Assembly (NCBI GenBank): GCA_003586115.2
Contig: QVOM02000071.1
Location: 2,216,069 to 2,280,068, forward strand
Direction: 5' to 3'
From: Salvator merianae
Taxonomy: Eukaryota > Chordata > Lepidosauria > Squamata > Teiidae
DNA: 64,000 nt
Below, piece by piece: positions 56,766 through 64,000 of this stretch. A program made the translations under genes and the position numbers. The stretch's first letter is position 1. Each line of letters opens with the position of its first letter. The notes beneath the pieces are model-generated. The model saw only the letters and a program-made list of their open reading frames with translations. It was not told the DNA's origin and searched no databases.

Positions 56766-58114
56766 CTGCATATGCTGCCAGGCCCCACGTTTGGCCTGGA
56801 TGCATGGGCCTGTCTTGGCCAGCAACCAGCCACACCATTGTCGTGAAGGGCATTGTTGCATCCCTGCAGGCCCGAATGTGTTACAATGCTTAGCCTATGG
56901 CATCGCTTCCCTGCTCTCTCATGCCTCATTGCGGCTAGAGGTGATCCGTGCAGTTGGTGTTGGACATGTGCCTCATGGGACCTGCGGTGGCCATGAGGCA
57001 ACCTCCTCAACACCACAGACATACATTGCACCCCCATTGCCCACCAATGGCAGTGTCCAGTCAGGTGTGTGGCCATGAGGCATGGGTCATTTCCCCTGGC
57101 AATGTAAAAAAAGCTGTTCCCATTCTCACCATGCTCCTTGGCTCTTGCACGGTCCTCCACCACCTCCATGCGCATTCTGCTAGCCAAGCCTCCGGAGCTG
57201 TATGTGTTTCTACGAGGAATGCAGGGGACACGTGTGTTTGGATGGCTGTGGACTGCTGCCGTGGCACTGTTTGCCACGTACACCATCACCCACCTATACC
57301 CACTGGTAAGGGAGCCCAAGAGGGCTATGTCTGTGCATAGGCCACAGTGCAGGGGTTTGCACTCACCATGGCTCCCATTATATTTGCTCTCAGATCCCTG
57401 GCTAGCCACATGTGTGCTGTCTCGCCATACAATGCCTTGCATGGCCTTCCACATACATCCTGCCTTCATTTGCCATCATAGCTAGTGCTAATCCATTGCA
57501 GCTGTTCAGCTGCTTCAATGCACGCACACACCTCCTGGCATGAGACAGAGTCAGCAAGGTGGGCGTACATCCTCCTTACTGTAATGACCTTCCCTTGTCT
57601 TTATGCAGCATCCAGAATAACAGGTGGCATTTCCTGCAAAATTGCAAGAGCTCACTCGTCACGTTGCCACCCCTGCTTGGGCTGTGGGAGAGTCCAAGGC
57701 TGACCATCCATCAATGCAGGAGCTGGGCTACATGAGCGCAAGCTTCAGCTGCTCAAGGCCATGGTTCCAAAACACACTGATAATGGCCATGTGTAGCTAG
57801 CTCTGCAGCACACTGCCTTTCACAGCTGTTGTATTTATGTTTCCAATCAGCCACCACTTGCATTTTTTTCCCCTCTTGCTCGCCTGACTCCAATTAACTC
57901 ATGTCGAAAAGCGACTGGCCTCCTGCATTTCTAATGGACACTAGGGGGGTGCGCTCTCGTATTCCTTTGTGCAGGAGCTACTCTGCACATCCAGGACCCT
58001 TGTACCACCCATGTTACCTGACACCCCTCTCTCCCTCCACTGTTGGAACGCTGCACTTCCCTCCTTTGGGTTTTCTGCCATTGTCAGTGTTGTGTGGAAC
58101 ATGGGGCAATTTAC
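56766..58114 (-). other. Probable intron 1 of the minus-strand SANT-like gene
   Basis: This stretch lies between the exon 1 donor and the exon 2 acceptor. It has several medium open frames on both strands without family resemblance. Confidence 0.45.
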
Positions 58115-58468
58115 CTGTAGAGATGCCTGATGGGGGCTGATCCAATGTAGACCTCCTCCTGTCTGTCTGTGCTGCTGGTGTTGGATGCAGGTTGGGGCTC
58201 TGTGCTATGCGAGACGGTGCTGAGGAACTCCTGGCACACATGAACCCCTCCATCAGTTGCAGGTAAGGGAAGAGGAAGGTGCATTGCCACTTGTGCGGTT
58301 GTGGGTTTGTGCGTTGTTGTATGCCAGCCACAGCTTCCATGCCTTGAACTGGCATTCCTCCATGCTTCTGTGGAAGCCATTCTCTGCCATCTCACCTGCA
58401 ATCTCAGCAGAGACTGACCTGTTTCTTCGGCAGCTGACGAGGGCTTGCTGATGGCGCTCTGAGCCCCA
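58115..58468 (-). pseudogene. Minus-strand SANT-like transposon gene, exon 1
   Basis: The minus strand encodes WGSERHQQALVSCRRNRSVS, then EIAGEMAENGFHRSMEECQF and KAWKLWLAYNNAQTHNRTSG. This is the Myb/SANT-like pattern 'xxMxxxGFxRSxxQCxxKxKxL' seen in transposase partners and domesticated MSANTD-type proteins. A frameshift near 58265-58290 leads into 'FPYLQLMEGFM' and then the frame ending STDRQEEVYIGSAPIRHLYR at a CTACAG/GTAAAT donor (58114). An in-frame TAG lies just upstream (58472-58474) and no start codon was found. It is distinct in sequence from the plus-strand Myb-like gene. Confidence 0.65.
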
Positions 58469-58746
58469 TATCTATATGAACGTAACAGTTTCTGACAGAC
58501 CCCAGACTGGTGCTCGTCTTCTCTCCCTCGTTGCCTCAGTTGTGGTGGAGCTGCTCTGCGAACTCATTGCTTCAGAATTCTCCATCGGTGTCTTCGGAAT
58601 GCGGGACCAGCGTCCCTTCGAGTCCACTTTGGAGCGGCGGAGTCTGCTGCTTCGCAAACGGGCGCCTCTGCTTGCGAAGTATGCTCCGGAGTGAGCTGCC
58701 GTCTTCGTAGCGAATACTGGCGCATGCACTAACTGGCTACATCTGG

Positions 58747-58754
58747 TGACGTCA
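58747..58754. promoter_or_regulatory. CRE-like palindrome TGACGTCA
   Basis: A perfect 8-bp cAMP-response element lies between the right terminus of the Harbinger element and the 5' end of its minus-strand gene, a plausible promoter position. It could be chance. Confidence 0.3.
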
Positions 58755-58990
58755 GAGCGATGAACGGGAACAGCGACCGGAAAGGAGAGCAAAAGCACCT
58801 TCCCCAATCTTCACTCAATCGCGCAGGTCGCATTCAAGACAAGTAATTGCTTGTCTTGCCTTCCCCAGCATCAGGTACGTATCGGGTGAGGCGAGGCTTG
58901 GTTCAGGAGAGACGCGCGTCCGCGGTAGTGTGAAACCTCCATTCCAGCGAGTGGTTAGGAGCGATCTACCGTGGTAGTGCGAAAAGGGCC

Positions 58991-59439
58991 GATGATGAGC
59001 TAACTGAGTGTGTGTTCAAGTCAAAGACTGCTCTTCTAAGACCGAATGAAAGAAAAGATAACAGGAGTTTGGCAGAGAATTTTAGAGGAATAACTGCTGG
59101 TGTTCTGATAAGTTGGAGGGGTAGATTTTCTGTTTTTTGAATAGCTTATAGGGTACTTGGTATGTGGATGGTTTCTAAGCTAGCCTGGGTGCATGGTCTG
59201 CGGGATGAGGTGCTTGATCACATGGTTTGAATGAGGAGGGGCCTGCAGTTGCTGCTGATTAGGAAGAGTGACCTATAGTGTGCAAAATATATATAGTAAC
59301 AAAAGTTTTAAAAATAATTTAAATGATTTTTTTAAAGTAAAACCTAAAACTAATTTAAATAGTAATAAAAAATAAAACAATAATTTAAAATTTTAAAATA
59401 AATAGTAACAAAACAAAGTAATGTAAAAGTCTTGAAAGT
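58991..59439. other. No gene seen; A/T-rich
   Basis: A noncoding flank of the Harbinger element with an A/T-rich stretch at 59280-59425. Confidence 0.4.
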
Positions 59440-61690
59440 AGATAACCAGCAGGGGGAGAGAGGCTTTCCAGTGTTTTTCATTGAGTGTCACATGTATGAC
59501 TATCTACCTGCTGGGCAGAAATCATGGGTGTGTGCTTGCTGTAATGAGCATCTGGCTCTCAAAGAACAGATTTGTTCCCTTGGAGAAATAGAGAGAAAGA
59601 GACAGACATGAGGATGAGCCTTCAGGTATGTAGTAGGAACATCTCATTCCATGGTGGGTAGCCCTTCAGCTGCCTTGGAAAGTGGAAGTCTCAGGCAAGG
59701 AGAGCATCAAGCTGAGAAAGAGGAACAGTTTCCCTTATTTGGGACTCTTCTGTAGTGGATGTGCCTATATCCTCTTACATTGTGGATACTCTTTCTTGAG
59801 AGACAAACTTCTTGTAGTGGGTGATTCAATCACTACAATAATTAGAAATATAGAAAGACAAGTTTGTGATGGGTATGTTGACCTCACGGTGACTTGCCTG
59901 CTGTGTGCAGAGTTTGCAGATGACATGTGGCATCTAGATAGGCTGGTAGACAATGCAGGGGAGGAGTCAGTGGTTGTGGTTCATGTTGGTACCAGTGACA
60001 GTGGAAATGTTAAGCAGGGGGTCCTGGAAGCCAAATTTAGGTTGTTAGATAGAAGATTAAAGTCCAGAAGCTCCAAGGTTGTATTCTCAGAAATCCTGTT
60101 CCAGACACAGGATCAGCTAGACGGGCAGAGCTTAAAAGCCTCAGTGTGTGAATGAGACAGTGCTGTTGAGAGAAAAAGTTTAGGTTTGTAAGGAACTGGG
60201 GAACATTTGGGGACATGTGAAACCTGTACAAAAGGGACAGGTTGCACTTGAACCAAGATGGAACCAGACTGCTGGTGCTTAATATTAAAAAGGTTGCAGA
60301 GCAACTTTTACACTGATCTCTGGGGAAAAGCCAACAGAGGATAGGCAATGGACTTTCAGAAGACTTTTGAAAAAGTTTCTTATTAAAGGCTCTTGAATAA
60401 ACTCAGCAGTCATGGAGAGGTCCTGTCCTGGATTGCTAACTGATTAAAGGGCAGGAAACAGAGAGTAGGAATAAATAGTCAGTTCTCAGAGTGGAGAGAA
60501 GTAAGAAGTGGGGTCCCCCCAGTATTGGGACCTCAGCTTTTTAATTTTTAATTTAATGATCTAGAAGTAGGGATAAGCAATGAGATAGCAAAATCTGCTG
60601 ATGACACTAAATTATTCAGGGTAATAAATACTGAAAGAGATTGTGAAGAACTCCAGAGGGATGTCTCAGTATTGGGTAAGTGGGCAATGAAGTAGCAAAT
60701 GTGTTTCATTCTTAGTAAGTGCAAAGTGATGCAAAGAACATCGATTACACTGGTATACAGTGATTTTGGTGCCAACAATGTCTGAACGGTTTTATCTTAA
60801 GTTTATGGTGCTGATTAAGAACATGACTTTGGTTTTGCTGGATTGGCTCTAGTTTCTGAGATATTTAATAGTTTATTAATTAATTAACGCAACACGTTTG
60901 AAAAGCATTTAGACCTGCCAGCATTGTAGGCCTACAAATTGCAATACAAAATAACTATATGGGATATTTCATTACCTAAGACACTGTTAAAGAGTCAAAA
61001 GACAGACCAAAAGCTATTGCATTTGTTATCGCACACAAGTCGCATTGGGGGAATGCATTATTTTCATGGATGTCCATTATCTTAAGAACTAGAACCAATT
61101 CAGCAAAAGTAATGGGATTTTTGAATTCAGCACCCTCAAAATACCCTAAATCCATTCAAAAAACCTTGGCACCTGATTTTTTTTTTCCTTGTAGACCTGT
61201 GTTATTCTTTGTGATGGGGGCCAAATCTTCTGTGACAGACCAGAAAAAGGAATTTGGGGTTCTAGTGAATAGGAGAATGAAGGTGTTGGTCCCAGCATGC
61301 AGAAACAGTGAAAAAAGCAAATTCAGTGCTAGAAACAATTAGGAACATAAGTTGGCAGACATCATTGTTTCTCTTTATAAATCTATGGTGGAGTCACATA
61401 TGGAATACTGTGTACATTTCTGGACACCACACCTCAGAAAGGATATTCTGGATGTAGAAAAAGGGTAGCAAAGGGCTACCAGAATGATCAAAGGGCTGGA
61501 ATGAAATTTCACCCTTATGAAATCAGGTTGCAATGTCTGGGCCTCTTCAGCCTTGAAATATGATATTTAAGAGGTGACCTGATTGAAGTATATAAAATCA
61601 AGCGTTGTGAGGAAAAGGTGCACAACACTAGAACCAGGGGTCACTTTGTGAAGCTGATGGACAGAAGAGTTAGGACCAACAAGTAGAGAT
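59440..61690 (+). mobile_element. CR1 LINE remnant with ORF1 esterase region
   Basis: It begins with a cysteine-containing N-terminal ORF1 segment (YDYLPAGQKSWVCACCNEHL at about 59497-59556). It continues with the SGNH-type esterase region: LLVVGDSITTIIRNIERQV at about 59812-59868, FVVHVGTSDSGN-like at about 59975-60005, 'SSKVVFSEILF' at about 60070-60100. The end of ORF1 lies near 60235-60300. The endonuclease is deleted. RT fragments follow from about 60365 (LNKLLEWSCPGLLT-like, KSADDTKLF at about 60593) and 61215-61680 (SVTDQKKEFGVLVNRRMKV, WNTVYISGHHTSER). It is interrupted at 60742-61195 by unrelated DNA. Heavily decayed. Confidence 0.75.
60742..61195. other. Unidentified insert within CR1
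   Basis: CR1 reading stops after GCAAAGTGATGCAAAGAAC and resumes near 61200. The roughly 450 bp between them contain TTAATTAATTAACGCAAC, a 'GCATTGTAGGCCTACAAATTGC' near-palindrome (60922-60943) and a T9 run. They have no long open frame. I do not recognise the element. Confidence 0.45.
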
Positions 61691-62109
61691 ATGCACAGAC
61701 TTTTTCCCCTGGTTTTTGTTTAATTTGAACTGAATCACATCAGCTGTGAATATGCGTGAACTGAACTTCAAATGGCACAAAGCAGTTCAAAGTTTGTTTC
61801 AGAAGTTTGATGAACTTTTCACTGATGATAACAATGGAGGAGAGCAAGGAGGTCAGCAGGACCAAAGTTCCACAGAGTTTGATTTAGAGACCCAAAAATT
61901 GGCATGGGGATCTGGGGGCCACTACTTTGTTCCCAGACAAGTCTCAGGGTGATTGGATGCAGCCTTGATTTTTTATGAACAATATTAATTTAAAAATCTA
62001 TTGATTAGTCAATTGTCCATAACAAATCACATAAAAACATCTATTTACAGCAACAGTAAAAGAGACAGGAAAAAAATGATAAAACCTGTCAAATTGTAAA
62101 ATCATCCCT
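61691..62109. other. No gene seen; possible hAT-type fragment
   Basis: It starts with TAGAGATATGCACAGAC, which resembles TAGGGATGTGC motifs at 62738 and 63597 and may be a decayed transposon end. Nothing else was recognised. Confidence 0.25.
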
Positions 62110-62113
62110 CAGT

Positions 62114-62377
62114 CTATTCCAATGGGGTCAATATAAGGAGTTTAGTAGCTTTCATAACATTTAAAGCCACTTTTGTTGTGTATTGGTCTGTGCCCCAGAA
62201 TAACATAGACATTTTTGCTTTGATGTTGGAGAATATGTGATTTGGTAAAAGGGAAGTTAGATAGCAGACACAGCGTCTTTTATAGTGTGGGATGTTCTGA
62301 TAACGACCTAATTTCATCATTATGTTAAGTTGGTCAAATCTGGCTTCCGTAAAGGCTATATGGATGTGCATTAGCAT
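62114..62377 (-). mobile_element. Possible non-LTR retrotransposon C-terminal fragment
   Basis: The minus strand encodes 'AFTEARFDQLNIMMKLGRYQ', 'NIPHYKRRCVCYLTS' and a following hydrophobic block. This is the arrangement seen at the C-terminus of some non-LTR ORF2 proteins, where a 'GRYxxIPxxxRxCxC' motif precedes a Cys/His cluster. The clade is not clear. Surrounding sequence (62378-62730) may belong to it but shows no coding. Confidence 0.4.
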
Positions 62378-62379
62378 GA

Positions 62380-63289
62380 TAAATGATAGATATTTCTCTA
62401 AATTTACTTGCTGTTTAGAGGAAGCAAGATAAGGAATGAAGTTGGCATGAGAAATACATGACCAAATTGTTTTGAGATTCTATATTTATGGCTCTTTGTT
62501 TGAGAACTGCCATGGAATTAGGTCCCAAACAGCTCAAGTTGCAGAATATGGGCAGATAAATTAGACAGCCATGATTTCCTATTAAGAGTATTTGCCTACT
62601 CTTCTAAACAAAGGAAAGGCAATCTATCATAACTCATTATATTGACCTTAAACTAGTAGTTGTATTGTCTACTTTGAGAGAGGCATACCTAGTCGTGCCT
62701 GGACAGCAGAGGAGAGAATAGATTGGTCTACACTAGGGATGTGCCAAACAGTTTCCTTTTTTTCACATTTCATACGAAATTGGCATTTTCACCAATTTTC
62801 ATACAAATGCGAAGGCCCAGATTTCATTTTCAAAAGCCAAGTGTGAAAGAAACCATTACAGTCAATGATTTTTCACGATTTTCCTGGGTCTGTATTCTTT
62901 ATTGTGCTCAGCCTGTGATTATAGTATTTTTGCTTGCCTAATGTATTAAAATTTCCAATTGGTTGCTGTCTTGCCATCAGCGATTGGTCACTGTACTTGA
63001 GTGACTGTTTCACTAGCTTGTTGGCTGCCTTGTTTACTGTTGTTTGTTCCTTGATGCCAGGAAAACAGGTATTCTATTTGCTGTTTTGTAAATCTGGGTG
63101 GGAACAAAAGGAATTGTATAAAAGGAGAGGCCCAGGAGCCAGTTTCATATAGTATTTTTGATAGGAGCACGAGGAGTTTACTTCAGAACTGTGAGTTATG
63201 GTGGGTGGTATCTCTCCAGCTCTGGATGCTGGTGCTGGGTAGTGGGTTCTCTTGTAAAAAGTTGTGCTATATGGTTCTTTCTCTTTCAT
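62380..63289. other. No gene seen
   Basis: Noncoding. A TAGGGATGTGC motif near 62738 may mark the end of a small transposon. Confidence 0.35.
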
Positions 63290-63596
63290 TATGCACAGAG
63301 CTCGAAGGATACAACTTATTTTAAAAAAACAGGCTTAATTAAAGGGGAGGAGGTGTTGCATTGTATGTAAGGAAAGTATATACCACCACAGAGATGAATC
63401 TTTCAGATAATGGAAGCCCTGTAGAAACCATTTGGGTGAAAATACAAGGAGAGAGCAACACAAAGGATACTGTTGTAGGAGTTTATTATAGACCCCCTGG
63501 ACAAACAGAAGATATGGATGAAGTATTTATACATCAGATGGCCAAGCTCTCAGGGAAACACGACCTAGTGATTATGGGAGATTTTAACTATCCGGT
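63290..63596 (+). mobile_element. CR1 endonuclease fragment
   Basis: Closely similar to 23215-23505: [36 protein letters not shown], ending at the IMGDFNYP catalytic block. It is cut at 63596 by the element that follows; continuation of ORF2 would lie beyond the window. Confidence 0.92.
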
Positions 63597-64000
63597 AGGG
63601 ATGTGCACGAAGGCAATTTCCCTTCTTCGCTTCGCAGCCCTGCGAAGCACCGGGGCTTTGTTTTCGCTCGAAAACGAGAGGCGCGAAAAGGGCGCTTTTC
63701 GTTTCCGATGCGAAAATCTTTGCAGCGACGGGACCCATCAGAAACGGAGAAAACTCAACGCGAAGGAAAGACCTTCGCGGCGAAGGTCTTTTTTTCGCAT
63801 TGAGTTTTTCTCCTCTTCCGCTCGCTGCTGGCTCCCTGATTCACCCTACCCTGTCAGCACGCGCGCTGACAGAGTAGGGTAAATCAGAGAGCCGGCAGGA
63901 GACGAGAGAAATCACCGGGAAGGGAATCTCTCCCTTCCTTCCTGTTGATTTCTCTCATCTCCCGCCGGCTGTCTGATTCACCCTACTCTTGTCAGCGTGC
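63597..64000 (+). mobile_element. Hairpin-rich DNA element interrupting CR1 (runs off the window)
   Basis: CR1 coding stops in mid-domain and a new sequence starts GTAGGGATGTGCACGAAGGC. Its interior has several inverted repeats, including AAGACCTTCGCGGCGAAGGTCTT (63769-63791, centre CGG) and long arms around 63863-64000. No protein is encoded. The opening motif resembles ends of small hAT-type elements, but the other terminus and the target duplication lie outside the window. Confidence 0.6.

Larger units (their letters stand above)
42792..58990. mobile_element. Large PIF/Harbinger-like transposon with three genes (plus later insertions)
   Basis: The left terminus is GGCCCTTTTCGCACTTACCG. 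The right end is its inverted counterpart, AGTGCGAAAAGGGCC at 58976-58990, followed inward by a matching TACCGTGG/ATCGCTC region. Between them lie a Harbinger DDE transposase (+), a Myb/SANT-like gene (+) and a second SANT-like gene (-). Removing the L1 at 47084-53201, the small L1 at 45713-45843 and the L2-type piece leaves roughly 9-9.5 kb, long for this superfamily. The expected 3-bp target duplication is not visible (ATTCT before, GATGA after), so the boundaries rest on the termini. The coding frames carry stops and shifts, so this copy is dead. Confidence 0.7.

Noticed and set aside
56766..57469. Upstream two thirds of a 332-codon minus-strand open frame (56471-57469)
   Set aside because: Only the 3' third (56503-56765) shows coding-like composition and matched splice sites. 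The rest has a scattered composition, no family resemblance and similar open frames on the plus strand, so I treat it as intron.
42784..58993. A target duplication for the large Harbinger element
   Set aside because: Flanks ATTCT on the left and GATGA on the right do not match over 3 bp or 8 bp. I therefore do not claim a duplication.
1..64000. CRISPR arrays, bacterial operons, rRNA or functional tRNA genes
   Set aside because: None seen. The only tRNA-like sequence is the SINE head at 15120-15192, and the gene structure and repeats are clearly vertebrate.

Overview
The window looks like vertebrate, most probably squamate reptile, nuclear DNA. The only recognisable host gene is RBP3 (interphotoreceptor retinoid-binding protein, IRBP), on the minus strand. 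It is set in sequence crowded with CR1, L2-type, RTE-BovB and L1-type LINEs, a tRNA-derived SINE with an (GAA)n-type tail, hAT and PIF/Harbinger DNA transposons. BovB plus abundant CR1/L2 is typical of squamates. The species cannot be told from the sequence alone.

Layout. 1-4400: fragments of L1-type elements. 4771-5549: CR1 (minus). 6160-9190: a BovB remnant split by a CR1 copy (6778-9044) whose reverse transcriptase frame is largely open. 9191-11510: degenerate, possibly Ty3/gypsy-derived. 11511-14358: another L1 remnant. 14360-17265: Harbinger-type non-autonomous elements and a SINE. 17695-20435: CR1 tail, two copies of an unidentified repeat, and a retrotransposon A-tail. 20540-25916: a CR1 with ORF1 (SGNH-esterase type) and ORF2, cut by a second CR1 in reverse orientation.

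26414-38237 is RBP3: exon 2 (26414-26604) and the very large exon 1 (35190-38237, 1016 codons, intact). The 8.6 kb intron 1 contains two Harbinger MITEs, a MITE inserted inside another MITE, and a hAT element. Exons 3 and 4 were not found. A putative promoter with two copies of a GATTAA-containing 14-mer lies just upstream of the start codon.

39610-42373 holds two GC-rich hAT elements with perfect 8-bp target duplications, in opposite orientation. 42792-58990 is bounded by PIF/Harbinger-like inverted termini and carries three transposon genes: a DDE transposase (+), a Myb/SANT-like protein (+), and a second, convergently transcribed SANT-like gene (-) whose predicted splice junctions between exons 1, 2 and 3 keep phase. 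A near full-length L1 (about 6.1 kb, containing an assembly gap at 50279-50942) sits inside the plus-strand Myb-like exon, and an L2-type LINE lies in an intron of the minus-strand gene. This three-gene Harbinger element, which shares its terminal sequences with the small elements elsewhere in the window, is the most interesting system seen here.

59440-61690 is an old CR1 with an unidentified 450-bp insert. The window ends in a CR1 endonuclease fragment cut by a strongly hairpin-forming element.
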